In this document: piece after piece, positions 8,171 through 17,918 of the stretch
How positions within the stretch are numbered: position 1 is the first letter of the stretch
Layout: each line of letters opens with the position of its first letter
Assembly: GCA_963925895.1 (NCBI GenBank)
Contig: CAWUVH010000004.1
Location: 76,279-140,278 of the forward strand
Length of the DNA stretch: 64,000 nucleotides
DNA from: Eutrophovita sp913057845
GTDB taxonomy: Bacteria > Pseudomonadota > Gammaproteobacteria > Burkholderiales > Eutrophovitaceae
Direction: 5' to 3'
Notes under the pieces: model-generated
What the model saw: the letters and a program-made list of their open reading frames with translations, nothing else
What the model was told of the DNA's origin: nothing
Database searches by the model: none
Program-made: the position numbers and the translations under genes

Positions 8171-10197
8171 TGAAGGATGAGGATTCGACGGTAAAAAGTC
8201 GGGCGCAGTGGTTGCGGGACATTCTGAATCGGGCAAATCGAGAATACTACGGACTGGACGACCCGAGCCTCCTTGATTCGGAATACGACCGACTCTTCCA
8301 AGAATTAATAGATATCGAGCATCAGCATCCCGAGTTAAAAAACGATGCCTCGCCGACCAAAAGAGTGGGCTCAGAACCCTTAGCATCTTTTCAAGGCGTA
8401 GCCCACGAAACACCAATGTTATCGCTTAATAACGCGATTGATGCTCGTGATATTCAACAATTTAATCGTCGAGTCCGAGATTTTCTGAATTACGGTGACG
8501 CGGATGTTACATATTTTGCAGAACCTAAATTTGATGGGTTAGCCATTAGTCTTCGTTATGTCGATCGGGTTTTAGTGCAGGCTGCGACGAGGGGTGATGG
8601 GGATACTGGGGAACAGGTCACGGAGAACATTCGAACGGTACGATCTATTCCTCTCATTCTACCGAAGAACGCACCCGACAACCTTGAGGTTAGGGGGGAG
8701 GTAGTGATGATGAAGCGTGACTTTGATGCCTTAAACCGTCGTCAAATAGACAATGGGGACAAGATCTTTGCCAATCCACGTAATGCTGCTGCCGGCTCAT
8801 TAAGACAGCTAGATTCAAAAATAACTGCGACACGTAAACTATCTTTTTTTGCCTATGGTCTTGATCAACCTGATACCACCTCGGATAGAGTTGAGTCCCA
8901 GTTTGATTTGGCGATTCGCGTTAAAGAGTATGGCTTTTTAACATCTACATTGAGCAATGTCGTTTATGGTCTAACGGGGATTCAAAACTTTTTTGATCAC
9001 GTACAAAAAATACGTTCTGAGTTAGATTATGAGATTGATGGCGTCGTCTACAAAGTCAATTTGCTGCAAGATCAGCAGAAATTAGGATTTGTCTCACGCG
9101 CCCCCAAGTATGCAATCGCTTATAAGTTTCCGCCACAGGAAGAGATTACGCAACTTATAGATATTGAGGTTCAAGTGGGTCGGACTGGGGCCCTCACACC
9201 GGTGGCTCGCCTCGACCCCGTTCGCGTTGGTGGTGTGGTTGTGACCAACGCAACCCTCCATAATGAAGATGAAATTGTTAGGAAACAGATCAAGATCGGT
9301 GATTATGTGGTTGTTCGTCGCGCTGGAGACGTAATCCCAGAGGTTGTCCGCCCCGTACTTGAACGCAGAGGTGTCGTGAGAGCATTCTTAATGCCAACCT
9401 CATGTCCTGAATGCGGTGGCACCGTATTTAAAGAGGAAAGCGAGAGGGTCTATCGCTGCACGTCGGGTATGCGGTGTCGTGCCCAAAAAGCACAATCGAT
9501 TTGGCATTTTTGTTCTCGCAGAGCGATGAATATTGATGGTGTGGGCGAGAAGTTAATTGATCAACTGGTTGAAAAGCAGTTCGTTGAATCGTTTGCAGAC
9601 CTCTACGAGTTGAAAGTAGAGGGGTTAGTTACTTTGGAGCGCTTGGGCGAAAGATCCGCGATGAATATCTGTAGAGCCATTTTGAATTCACGTGTCACTA
9701 CATTCAATCGTTTTATCTACGCCCTTGGGATTCGTAATGTCGGTGAACAAACAGCAAAAGATTTAGCCTTCCATTTTCAAACACTCGAACAGTTGAGGGC
9801 TGCAACTGTGGACGCTTTAGTTGAGATTCCGGATGTCGGACCAATTGTTGCGAAAAGTATTAGGGATTATTTTGACGACGTGTACCACAACCAGGTCATC
9901 GACCGCTTGATCAGCCTTGGTATGCAGTGGGGTGCTGCGGAGCAGGTGCTCAAAAGTAATATCTTCGCAAATAAAATATTTGTCCTAACAGGTTCGCTAG
10001 AAAAATTTTCACGTGACGATGCTCGTTATGAAATTGAATGTCGAGGTGGCGCCATTACAGGCGCTGTATCAAAAAATGTGGATTATGTAATATTGGGTGC
10101 TAAACCTGGATCAAAGCTTAAAAAAGCAACTGAGTTAGGGATTAAAACCGTATATGAATCTGAGTTTGTTACGTTACTAGAGTCAAATGATGAATAA
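8170..10197 (+). CDS. ligA: NAD-dependent DNA ligase LigA
   Basis: A 675-residue replicative ligase that seals nicks during replication and repair. Domains in order are: Ia domain; adenylation domain with the AMP-accepting Lys120 in EPKFDGLAIS; OB fold; a four-cysteine zinc finger beginning CPECGG; helix-hairpin-helix repeats (for example IPDVGPIVAKSI); and a C-terminal BRCT domain from about residue 595 onward (KIFVLTGSLEKFSRDDA). The length is normal for the family. The start shares one base with the zipA stop, and the end overlaps galU by 11 bases, so smc-zipA-ligA-galU is likely one transcription unit. Confidence 0.97.
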   Translation: MKDEDSTVKSRAQWLRDILNRANREYYGLDDPSLLDSEYDRLFQELIDIEHQHPELKNDASPTKRVGSEPLASFQGVAHETPMLSLNNAIDARDIQQFNRRVRDFLNYGDADVTYFAEPKFDGLAISLRYVDRVLVQAATRGDGDTGEQVTENIRTVRSIPLILPKNAPDNLEVRGEVVMMKRDFDALNRRQIDNGDKIFANPRNAAAGSLRQLDSKITATRKLSFFAYGLDQPDTTSDRVESQFDLAIRVKEYGFLTSTLSNVVYGLTGIQNFFDHVQKIRSELDYEIDGVVYKVNLLQDQQKLGFVSRAPKYAIAYKFPPQEEITQLIDIEVQVGRTGALTPVARLDPVRVGGVVVTNATLHNEDEIVRKQIKIGDYVVVRRAGDVIPEVVRPVLERRGVVRAFLMPTSCPECGGTVFKEESERVYRCTSGMRCRAQKAQSIWHFCSRRAMNIDGVGEKLIDQLVEKQFVESFADLYELKVEGLVTLERLGERSAMNICRAILNSRVTTFNRFIYALGIRNVGEQTAKDLAFHFQTLEQLRAATVDALVEIPDVGPIVAKSIRDYFDDVYHNQVIDRLISLGMQWGAAEQVLKSNIFANKIFVLTGSLEKFSRDDARYEIECRGGAITGAVSKNVDYVILGAKPGSKLKKATELGIKTVYESEFVTLLESNDE

Positions 10198-11062
10198 AAA
10201 AATTAATGCTGCAGTATTTCCAGTTGCAGGTTTAGGTAGTCGATTTTTACCGGCAACAAAAGCAACACCTAAGGAAATGTTACCTATCGTAGATAAGCCC
10301 CTTATCCAATATGCCGTAGAAGAGGCCGTTGAGGCAGGCATCAAGAAAATGATTTTTGTCACCGGTCGCAATAAACGTGCGATTGAGGACCACTTTGATA
10401 GCGCCTATGAATTAGAGGCAGAGCTTGCGTTAAAAGAAAAACATGACCTTCTAGCGATTGCCCACTCCGTAGCGCCTAAGGGAGTTGATTTTGTCTACGT
10501 TAGACAATCTACGGCTCTCGGGTTGGGCCACGCAATTTTGTGCGCGAAGCCCGCATTATCAGATGAGCCTTTTGCTGTTTTGCTCGCTGATGACCTCATT
10601 AAAAGTTCAAAGGGAGCAGTCCAACAGCTCATAATGGCCACTGACGGCAGTGATCGGCCGATTATTGGCTTGGAAAAGATTCAGCCGTATCAAACACGTG
10701 CTTATGGGGTTATTTCAATTCGCGAGTCTATGGGGCAATACGTTATTGCCTCTGACCTCGTTGAAAAACCCAAAGCAGAAGATGCGCCCTCTAATTTAGG
10801 CGTGGTAGGGCGATATATTCTTCCCTATGAGATTTTCGATGTTATTGAACAATTACCCAGTGGGTCTGGTGGCGAAATTCAACTGACTGATGCGCTCGCC
10901 GTCTTGGCCCGACGTGACGGTGTGATTGGCGTGTTACTGGAGGGGCGGCGTTTTGATTGTGGTTCAAAATTGGGGTTTGCTCAGGCCAACATCGAATATG
11001 GACTTGAGCACCCAGAGATTGGTGAGAATCTTAAGTCTTACCTTAAAAAGTTAATAGTATGA
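10187..11062 (+). CDS. galU: UTP-glucose-1-phosphate uridylyltransferase GalU
   Basis: Makes UDP-glucose for polysaccharide and glycolipid synthesis. The 291-residue sequence carries the nucleotidyltransferase signature GLGSRFLPATKATPKEMLP near the N-terminus and the VEKP motif near residue 190. Two adjacent ATGs (10187 and 10190) are possible starts inside the end of ligA. The stop overlaps the ATG at 11059 in an ATGA arrangement. The family is firm. Confidence 0.95.
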   Translation: MMNKKINAAVFPVAGLGSRFLPATKATPKEMLPIVDKPLIQYAVEEAVEAGIKKMIFVTGRNKRAIEDHFDSAYELEAELALKEKHDLLAIAHSVAPKGVDFVYVRQSTALGLGHAILCAKPALSDEPFAVLLADDLIKSSKGAVQQLIMATDGSDRPIIGLEKIQPYQTRAYGVISIRESMGQYVIASDLVEKPKAEDAPSNLGVVGRYILPYEIFDVIEQLPSGSGGEIQLTDALAVLARRDGVIGVLLEGRRFDCGSKLGFAQANIEYGLEHPEIGENLKSYLKKLIV

Positions 11063-11070
11063 AGGAATCA

Positions 11071-11631
11071 ATGACAACCGACGCAGAAGAGATTAGGCGA
11101 GCCGCAAAGAAAATAATCACCAATGATGAGATACAAGCAGAGATCAAAAGAGTTGCAAATGAAATAGAGGGAAGTATTGGTAACCTAAGTCCGGTTGTCT
11201 TAAGCATCCTTAATGGTTCAATATGTTTTTCGGGGCAGCTCTTAACGGAACTTGATTTTGCGCTGGAATATGATGTGTTTTCAATGTCTCGGTACGGCTC
11301 AGGAACAACTGGAGGCGAGTTGAAACACCTTTCTTATCCAACGATTTCCGTTAGAAATCGAACGGTTCTGGTTTTAGACGATATTCTTGATCGTGGTGCT
11401 ACCATGGAATCGGCGAAGCGCTGGGCAATGGGCAATGGGGCTACTCAGGTCTTGACCGCGGTTTTAATCGACAAGAGGGGGCAAGAATTAAGTAATAGAA
11501 TCAAGCCGGATTTTGCATGTTTTACAGTGTCAGATGCTTTTGTATTTGGGTTTGGTATGGATGTTGGTGGTATGTGGCGTAATTTGCGTGATATTTATGC
11601 ATTGATAAACCCTACATCATTAGCTTATTGA
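11071..11631 (+). CDS. hpt: hypoxanthine-guanine phosphoribosyltransferase
   Basis: A purine-salvage enzyme that converts hypoxanthine or guanine to IMP or GMP with PRPP. The PRPP-binding motif VLVLDDILDRGATM lies near residues 95-110 and the closing FGFGMDVGGMWRN block matches the type found beside other housekeeping genes in pseudomonads. The ATG at 11071 follows AAGGA by 4 bases and aligns with the family start. An upstream in-frame ATG at 11059 overlaps the galU stop and is the alternative. hpt and xanthine-specific enzymes are related, so the exact base preference is less sure than the family. Confidence 0.85.
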   Translation: MTTDAEEIRRAAKKIITNDEIQAEIKRVANEIEGSIGNLSPVVLSILNGSICFSGQLLTELDFALEYDVFSMSRYGSGTTGGELKHLSYPTISVRNRTVLVLDDILDRGATMESAKRWAMGNGATQVLTAVLIDKRGQELSNRIKPDFACFTVSDAFVFGFGMDVGGMWRNLRDIYALINPTSLAY

Positions 11632-11648
11632 GTGAATGAGGTGATTCT

Positions 11649-12149
11649 ATGAGTGTTCGAGCGGTACTTAGGATGGGAAACCCAGTGTTATTGGAACGGT
11701 CTGAAGAGATTCAAGACTTTAATACGCGAGAGTTGAACGAATTAATTCAAGACATGAAAGATACGATGACGCATTTGAATGGTGCTGGACTTGCGGCGCC
11801 ACAAATCGGAGAACTCAAACGAGTCGTGATCTTTGGTTTTGATAGTAATGAACGGTACCCAGAAGCGAGTGCCGTTCCATTTACTGTGCTGATCAACCCG
11901 ACGATACATTCACTGGATGAAACAATGGAAGAGGGGATAGAGGGTTGTTTATCAGTGCCCGGTTTAAGTGGCTCTGTGCCGAGGTATAACAATATAAGAT
12001 ATCAGGGTTTCGATCCCTTCGGCACAGTGATTGATCGAGTCGTCACTGGGTTTCATGCTCGAGTGGTGCAACACGAATGCGACCATTTGAATGGAATTTT
12101 ATATCCCTCTCGAATAAAAGATTTTACGACCTTTGGTTTTATTGAGTAG
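11649..12149 (+). CDS. def: peptide deformylase
   Basis: Removes the N-formyl group from nascent proteins at the ribosome. All three family motifs are present in 166 residues: GAGLAAPQIG, EGCLSVPG with the metal-binding Cys, and QHECDHLNG with two metal-binding His and the catalytic Glu. GAGGTG stands 5 bases before the ATG. It is followed by glnD on the opposite strand, and the two genes overlap tail-to-tail by 11 bases. It lies away from fmt, its usual partner, so it may be one of several deformylases in the genome. Confidence 0.94.
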   Translation: MSVRAVLRMGNPVLLERSEEIQDFNTRELNELIQDMKDTMTHLNGAGLAAPQIGELKRVVIFGFDSNERYPEASAVPFTVLINPTIHSLDETMEEGIEGCLSVPGLSGSVPRYNNIRYQGFDPFGTVIDRVVTGFHARVVQHECDHLNGILYPSRIKDFTTFGFIE

Positions 12150-14751
12150 CTGATTTTATTTTTGTTCTAGGCACGCTAAGTTTCTCGACGAGTTCGCTTT
12201 GTAGCCGTAAAGCCTCTCGAGAGCTACGCAACGCATCACCTGACACCAGGAGGGTATCCTCTACGCGCTCACCCATTGTGTTGATTTTCGCATTATGGAT
12301 GTCAATGCGATATTCGGCTAACGTCTGAGCGATGGCGTACAGCAAACCGGGGCGATCCGCACACGTGATTTGTAGGTAATAATTTAAACCGTTTTCATCG
12401 CCTCTTATTAGTACCTCTGGCTTGATGGGGAAGTATTTAAGTCTTCTGCTAACTCTTCCACTGATTGATTTAGGGAGCGAGCTCTGAGTAAGAACGATGG
12501 GCAATTCCTCTTCGATATACCGAATCATGTCTTGGTAGTGAATGTCGACTTCGCGATGAGTAAGCACCTGGAACGTATTGACGTAGTGATTATTTTTTGT
12601 GGTAAAAACTTTTGCCTCTACAATGGAGAATTCAGTGTTGTCAAAAAAACCACAAATCTTTGCAAAGACCAAATTCTCATCTTCACCATGAATTACGACC
12701 TGCAACCCGTCCCCAATGGGCGACAACCTTACTTTCACAAGGGGTTGCTTTCTATCCGCCTGAAAATTAAGAACGCGCGCATGCCATACGATGTCGCTCT
12801 CTTCGTGACGAATGAAATAGCTCTCATCTAATTTATTCCAAAGTTTATTGTATGCCTCTTTAGGAATGGCATAGGAGGACAGCTTAGCTTCTGCATTACG
12901 TTTTTTTCTCTCAATAATATTACTGGGCCTAATCGAGTCAACCTTGATACGCTCTAGTGTGAGGTAATATAAATTTTCTAGCAGTTTCCCTTTCCATGCA
13001 TTCCATACCTTGGGGCTTGTTCCTCGTATGTCGGCAACCGTTAGCAAATATAGTGCCTCCAAGCGGCGTTGCGTCTTCACAGACTTGACGAACTCGAGTA
13101 CAACTGATGGATCAGAAAGGTCTCGCTTTTGAGCAATCGTTGACATATGTAAGTGGTTCTCAACCAACCATATGACTAATTTTGTATCTGTAGCACCTAG
13201 CCCGTGATGCTGGCAGAATCTTTCGGCATCCGCCATACCCAGCTTCGAGTGATCGCCACCTCGACCCTTGGCAATGTCGTGATACAAACCAGCGATATAT
13301 AAGGTTTCAGGTCGCTTAAATGATCCGATCAGCTTGCTACACAGAGGGAATTCGTGCGACATCTCTTGCACCGCGAACCGTCTCAGATTACGCACAACCA
13401 TGAGAATGTGATCATCAACGGTGTATACGTGAAAAAGATCATGTTGTAATTGTCCGCATATTTTTCCGAATTCAGGCAAGTAGCGACCCAGTACTTCGTA
13501 TTGGTTCATCAATTTCAGCGTATGCGTCAAACCTACCTGCTTTTGAAAAAAGCTCAAAAAGGATTTTCTATTTTTCTCATCATTCCTAAATTCATCATTG
13601 ATGAGTTTTTTGGCGTGCCAAAGTTCCTTGCGTGTACGAGCAGATATGCCTTTGATGTCACTATGTTCGTGTAGTACAGAAAAAAACCGAAGAATGCTAT
13701 GAGGTCTCTTATTAAAAACAGCAGGACTCGTAGTCTCAAGGAAACTATTTCGAATTTGAAAATCTGCATCAATAATTATTGGATCTGCGTTGCTTGTTCC
13801 GTGAATCAACTCCGTGAGATGTTGTAATACGATGGATGATAGAAGGCTCACTGATTGGGACGCCTTAAAAACCACCTGCATCAATTGTTCCGTCTCCGGT
13901 TTTGCTTTCGTAGTTCGAAAGCCTAGATCAGCAGCGAGTAGTCTTTGAAAATCAAACAGCAATCGATCTTCTTTTCGCCCTGCCTTTAAATGTAAGAGGG
14001 TCCTGACAAGGCTAAGCGCCCGTTCATGTTTTTCGAGCTGAGCTTGTTCAGTTTTTGTGATGACTCCATTTTCTCTAAGACGCGCCCAGGTGGATCCGAA
14101 GCCAGCTGCTTGAGCAATCCAAAGAATAGTTTGAAGGTCACGCAATCCTCCTGGAGACTCTTTTAGGTTCGGTTCAAGATTTTGAGATGAATCGTTATAG
14201 CGACTATGGCGTTGCCGCAACTCGACGAGCTTTGCATCGCAGAAACGATGCTTGTCTATACGGTCCACAACTTGATTTTTAAATTGTGTGAAGAGTGATT
14301 TGGAGCCAACTAAAAACCTTGACTCCATCAAATTGGTTTGTGTTGTGATGTCCTTTTCGGCTTCATTGACGCACTCTTTCAGTTTTCTCACACTGTGTCC
14401 GACGTCTAGGCCAATATCCCATAGCAAGCTCACAAATGAGGCAATCACTGATTCCTCTTTTTTGTTTATAGCATTAGGGATAAGAATGAGCAGATCAACA
14501 TCGGAGAAGGGGAATAAGGCGCCACGGCCATAACCACCCACGGCGACTAATGTCGCCTGCGTTGCCTTCAATCGTTCGTTCCAAAGAGATTTCAGCAGCG
14601 CATCAATTTGTCTCGAGTGACGTTCAAGAAGGGACGCGTAATCTGTCTTGCGGTCTAATTTTGAAAATAATCTCTGTTTTTTCTGTTTTATTTGCGTCCG
14701 AATATTTTGGATGTTGGCATCCACGGATGAAACCGGTTTTGCTCTCACCAT
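12139..14751 (-). CDS. glnD: bifunctional uridylyltransferase/uridylyl-removing enzyme GlnD
   Basis: The nitrogen sensor that adds or removes UMP on PII proteins in response to glutamine. It is 870 residues. The N-terminal nucleotidyltransferase motif is GGYGRGALFPFSDVDLLIL, the HD hydrolase motif is GLYHDIAKGRGGDHS in the middle, and two ACT domains close the protein (for example VVIHGEDENLVFAKICGFF and ITCADRPGLLYAIAQTL). It is co-transcribed with map, with the map stop and glnD start sharing one base (TAATG). This order map-glnD is standard in gammaproteobacteria. Confidence 0.96.
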   Translation of the reverse strand: MVRAKPVSSVDANIQNIRTQIKQKKQRLFSKLDRKTDYASLLERHSRQIDALLKSLWNERLKATQATLVAVGGYGRGALFPFSDVDLLILIPNAINKKEESVIASFVSLLWDIGLDVGHSVRKLKECVNEAEKDITTQTNLMESRFLVGSKSLFTQFKNQVVDRIDKHRFCDAKLVELRQRHSRYNDSSQNLEPNLKESPGGLRDLQTILWIAQAAGFGSTWARLRENGVITKTEQAQLEKHERALSLVRTLLHLKAGRKEDRLLFDFQRLLAADLGFRTTKAKPETEQLMQVVFKASQSVSLLSSIVLQHLTELIHGTSNADPIIIDADFQIRNSFLETTSPAVFNKRPHSILRFFSVLHEHSDIKGISARTRKELWHAKKLINDEFRNDEKNRKSFLSFFQKQVGLTHTLKLMNQYEVLGRYLPEFGKICGQLQHDLFHVYTVDDHILMVVRNLRRFAVQEMSHEFPLCSKLIGSFKRPETLYIAGLYHDIAKGRGGDHSKLGMADAERFCQHHGLGATDTKLVIWLVENHLHMSTIAQKRDLSDPSVVLEFVKSVKTQRRLEALYLLTVADIRGTSPKVWNAWKGKLLENLYYLTLERIKVDSIRPSNIIERKKRNAEAKLSSYAIPKEAYNKLWNKLDESYFIRHEESDIVWHARVLNFQADRKQPLVKVRLSPIGDGLQVVIHGEDENLVFAKICGFFDNTEFSIVEAKVFTTKNNHYVNTFQVLTHREVDIHYQDMIRYIEEELPIVLTQSSLPKSISGRVSRRLKYFPIKPEVLIRGDENGLNYYLQITCADRPGLLYAIAQTLAEYRIDIHNAKINTMGERVEDTLLVSGDALRSSREALRLQSELVEKLSVPRTKIKSATQ

Positions 14752-15560
14752 TAGACTTTAAATGACAATCCATCTGGAGGAAGTGGGGTTCCTTCGGACG
14801 TTGTCAACACCTCAAACCCTGTATCGGTTACTAGAACCGTGTGTTCCCACTGGGCTGATAGTTGGTGGTCTTTGGTCACAATCGTCCAACCATCCGCCAA
14901 TTGACGGATGTCTGATTTTCCTGCATTGATCATCGGTTCCACCGTGAAAATCATTCCTGGCGAAAGTTCTAGTCCCGTCCCAGCTTTGCCGTAATGAAGT
15001 ACTTGTGGGTCCTCATGAAAGGTTGATCCGATGCCGTGCCCACAAAACTCCCGCACGACACTAAATCCAGCTGGCTCAGCCATTTTTTGTATGGCTGAAC
15101 CAATGTCTCCCAAGCGAGCACCAGGTTTAATTTGCGAGATTCCTGTCCACATACAATCAAAGGTAATTGCAGCCAAACGACGACTTTGTATCGAAGGCTC
15201 TCCGACATGGAACATACGACTGGTATCGCCGTGATAGCCATCTTTGATCACTGTGATATCTATGTTGATGGAGTCACCATTTTTTAATTTTTTAGGTCCT
15301 GGGATACCATGACAAATGACGTGGTTGACCGACGTGCATACGGACTTGGGAAAGGGCGTGTATCCGGGTGGCGCGTAATTCAGCGGGGCAGGGATTGTCC
15401 CTTGAACATTGACCATGAAGTCATGACATAAGGAGTCAAGCTCCTCGGTGGTAATGCCTGCACGAATCTTGGGTTGAATAAAATCGAGTACTTGAGATGC
15501 GAGCCTTCCAGCAACGCGCATTTTGGCAATCTCGTCATCCGTTTTGATTACTACTGTCAT
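14751..15560 (-). CDS. map: methionine aminopeptidase, type I
   Basis: Removes the initiator methionine after deformylation. In 269 residues the five metal ligands of the pita-bread fold are visible: Asp in INIDITVIKDG, Asp in HGDTSRMF, His in GHGIGSTFHE, Glu in FTVEPMI and Glu in QWEHTV. In many gammaproteobacteria map lies opposite rpsB-tsf; here its upstream neighbour is instead an exported DUF1353-like gene, so the ribosomal genes lie elsewhere. It functions with def at 11.6 kb. Confidence 0.96.
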   Translation of the reverse strand: MTVVIKTDDEIAKMRVAGRLASQVLDFIQPKIRAGITTEELDSLCHDFMVNVQGTIPAPLNYAPPGYTPFPKSVCTSVNHVICHGIPGPKKLKNGDSINIDITVIKDGYHGDTSRMFHVGEPSIQSRRLAAITFDCMWTGISQIKPGARLGDIGSAIQKMAEPAGFSVVREFCGHGIGSTFHEDPQVLHYGKAGTGLELSPGMIFTVEPMINAGKSDIRQLADGWTIVTKDHQLSAQWEHTVLVTDTGFEVLTTSEGTPLPPDGLSFKV

Positions 15561-15629
15561 ATAAATTACTTTATTTTATTAAGGTTGATCATACCATTCT
15601 AGCTAAACTTTACGGACATAACCTAATGC

Positions 15630-16268
15630 TTACTGGGCGAAGATATGTGGCCCAGTTTTTAAAATGAGTGCATCAACTCGAATGTCGATTTGATCGAGTG
15701 TAGGGAAGTCAAAGAGGATCCAATCAATCGTCTCATTCAATTGTTCATAATCGGGCATCGCTCTCCATCTGAGTAAGGGTGCATTCGAGTGACATGATTT
15801 ATAGCAGCCCGACCCTAGCGGTTCCCAACGCCATCCTTCTGCACGCACTACTGCATAGATCATTTTCGCTAAATGCTCTTGAAGACCTTCGTCGAGTAAA
15901 GCGTCGTATACGATGTCACGCGCATCGCGCCACGGGGCCGTGGCCTGTACCGACTGACTGTGATAAATCAGCATAGTTTTCAGATAATCAAACTCGCTGG
16001 GCAAAGGTCTGACTTGTCTGATTTCATCTGAGAGCAGATGAAGCGGGATCAAGCGGTTTGCCTCAGCGGTCCAGACCCCCCCCTGATTATCAACGTAATC
16101 AAACGCTCTAATGAGTTTCACATGTTGCGAATGCTCTAATGTATTAATTTGTTCAATGACTGGCGTTCCCCGAAATTTTCCCGCATGAACGAGGCTATTT
16201 TTACTCGCGCAAATAATAATAATACTCATTAAAATTAGATACTTATATTTATTTTTAAGTAAAATCAT
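15630..16268 (-). CDS. exported protein with DUF1353-like domain
   Basis: A 212-residue protein of unknown function. With the ATG at 16268 it starts MILLKNKYKYLILMSIIIICASKN, a plausible signal sequence. A longer frame reaches 16349 but would bury that segment. The mature part reads like DUF1353: a VKLIRAFDYVDNQGGVWTA strand block, then WRDARDIVYDALLDEGL and AKMIYAVVRAEGWRW. The HD that often starts the helical part is replaced by YHSQ, so any catalytic role is doubtful. A cysteine pair is seen in GSGCYKSCHS. The family call is pattern recognition and needs an HMM search. Confidence 0.5.
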   Translation of the reverse strand: MILLKNKYKYLILMSIIIICASKNSLVHAGKFRGTPVIEQINTLEHSQHVKLIRAFDYVDNQGGVWTAEANRLIPLHLLSDEIRQVRPLPSEFDYLKTMLIYHSQSVQATAPWRDARDIVYDALLDEGLQEHLAKMIYAVVRAEGWRWEPLGSGCYKSCHSNAPLLRWRAMPDYEQLNETIDWILFDFPTLDQIDIRVDALILKTGPHIFAQ

Positions 16269-16508
16269 TAAATGGTCTCTGCTTGTAATTGAGGGGTCCC
16301 TGCATTTAAAACTAAATGGGTTATTTGCCAACAATTTAACGCGCTGCAATAAAGGAAACGCTTGACTTGAAATATAGAAGTTGTAACTTAATCTTTACTG
16401 TACATAAAAAATACGGTCTTAGGGGCGACTCGCATCACCTGTAGTAGAGCCGGCAACTAAACAGTTAACTGATAGTTTAGATTCTGCATATGAAATGGGA
16501 GAGGTGTT

Positions 16509-17849
16509 ATGGAATTCAATGTTTTACAAGCACATAAGGGGCTTGATAAACAACTTGAGGAGCTAGGGTCAGACCCTTTCGAGGCAAACAGCGTCGGAAC
16601 CTCATTGTTTATGACAGGCAATATGGGTCCGAAGATCAAAGTAAAAATGGGAGAGGCCGCTAAGAAAGCTGGTATGTCTCGACGGGATTTTTTCCGCTCA
16701 TCTCTTGGCTTGAGCGCAGCGATGATCGCGGCCAATGAAGTAACCGGAATGAAGTTCTTTGAAGTCGGTGCTGCTGAAGCGGCTGACGTAGCCGCGAAGG
16801 ACGAGGCCATTCAAGTTGCTCGAGCGGGTAGTGACTTTATCGTGGATGTCCATACTCACGTATGTACGCGACCTGGCCATTACCAGTTGGGTGTAAATAC
16901 GACTGAGCGTGGTATGTGGTTCGTTCAGTTGCTGGATGATCTGGGCAAAGCGTTTGGTTTGGAGAATGGCACACGTGACATGAATGTTGAAAACTACGGC
17001 AGGCTTATCCTACAAGAGAGTGATACCACCGTTGGCATATTCAACCCATTCGGTTTCCGTGAGGATTACGGCGGGCGGGACATGATCCCAATGGAATATC
17101 AAGTAGGTGTTCGAGACCGATGGCCTGATAACACAATCATGTTGGCGGGTGGTTTAACGCCAAATCAGGGTGTGGATGAGACGCTTGAACGGCTCAACAT
17201 GTACGCTGACCAATATCGAATCTCTGGATTGAAGCTCTACACATTTGATTCAACCGATAAAAAAGGTTGGTGGTTCGATGATGAAGCGTTGGCTTATCCT
17301 ATTTGGGAAGAGTGCCGTCGCTTGGGCATTACGAACATTGGTTGTCACAAAGGTGTTCCGTTCGGACAGTTCTACGCCCGATATGCACACTGTGAAGACT
17401 TTGATGCAGCAGCGGATGACTTCTTAGACCTTAACTTTATTGCGTACCACTCAGCATGGCCATATCATAATGAGCTTGCTGCGTTGAAGGGCTTTAAGCC
17501 ACAAAGAAAGAACCTCTATACAGAAATCGGTACAACCTTTGCCGCAACGGTTACCAGTAGACCGATTGAGTGCGCACACGTAATCGGCACACTCCTCCGT
17601 GATATTGGTCCAGACTATGTTCTTTGGGGTACGGATTCACTTCTTTGGGGTAACCCACAGTGGCAAATCGAAGCATTCAGAAACTTCCAAATCCCTGATG
17701 AACTCGTAGAGGGGCATGGATATCCTAAGATTACGCCTGAAATTAGACGTAAAGTCCTAGGTGAAAATGCGGCCAGAATCTGGAATATTGATAAGCAAAA
17801 AGCAATGACTGCAAAGGCTGACATTGTAGCTAGCAAGGCATACGCTTAA
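16509..17849 (+). CDS. amidohydrolase-family protein with twin-arginine signal after an N-terminal extension
   Basis: A 446-residue metal-dependent hydrolase of the amidohydrolase (PF04909-like) barrel type. The first metal motif is DVHTHV (Asp113, His115, His117), a His lies in IGCHKGVPF, and the closing Asp is in VLWGTDSLLWG. A twin-arginine motif SRRDFF sits at residues 57-62 with a short hydrophobic stretch after it, so about 55 residues precede the export signal, which is unusual. GGGAGAGG lies just before the ATG, and a strong intrinsic terminator follows the gene. An FmdB-type zinc ribbon and a di-haem oxidoreductase lie directly downstream. The substrate is unknown; decarboxylase or hydrolase activities both occur in this superfamily. 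Confidence 0.75.
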   Translation: MEFNVLQAHKGLDKQLEELGSDPFEANSVGTSLFMTGNMGPKIKVKMGEAAKKAGMSRRDFFRSSLGLSAAMIAANEVTGMKFFEVGAAEAADVAAKDEAIQVARAGSDFIVDVHTHVCTRPGHYQLGVNTTERGMWFVQLLDDLGKAFGLENGTRDMNVENYGRLILQESDTTVGIFNPFGFREDYGGRDMIPMEYQVGVRDRWPDNTIMLAGGLTPNQGVDETLERLNMYADQYRISGLKLYTFDSTDKKGWWFDDEALAYPIWEECRRLGITNIGCHKGVPFGQFYARYAHCEDFDAAADDFLDLNFIAYHSAWPYHNELAALKGFKPQRKNLYTEIGTTFAATVTSRPIECAHVIGTLLRDIGPDYVLWGTDSLLWGNPQWQIEAFRNFQIPDELVEGHGYPKITPEIRRKVLGENAARIWNIDKQKAMTAKADIVASKAYA

Positions 17850-17869
17850 GTTGTATCAACGAAGGTTTG

Positions 17870-17902
17870 GTGTGCCCCTTTCTGGGGGCACACTTTTTTT
17901 TT
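17870..17902 (+). terminator. intrinsic terminator after the amidohydrolase
   Basis: GTGTGCCCC, a short loop and GGGGGCACAC form a 9-10 base-pair GC-rich stem followed directly by nine T. This should end most transcription from the amidohydrolase, so the FmdB and di-haem genes probably rely on read-through or their own promoter. Confidence 0.9.
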
Positions 17903-17918
17903 GCGAAAAGGAAATAGG

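Noticed and set aside
16362..16390. TTGACT followed by TAACTT as a promoter for the amidohydrolase
   Set aside because: The spacing is 16 and the -10 box is poor; other AT-rich boxes nearby are equally good, so no promoter is called.
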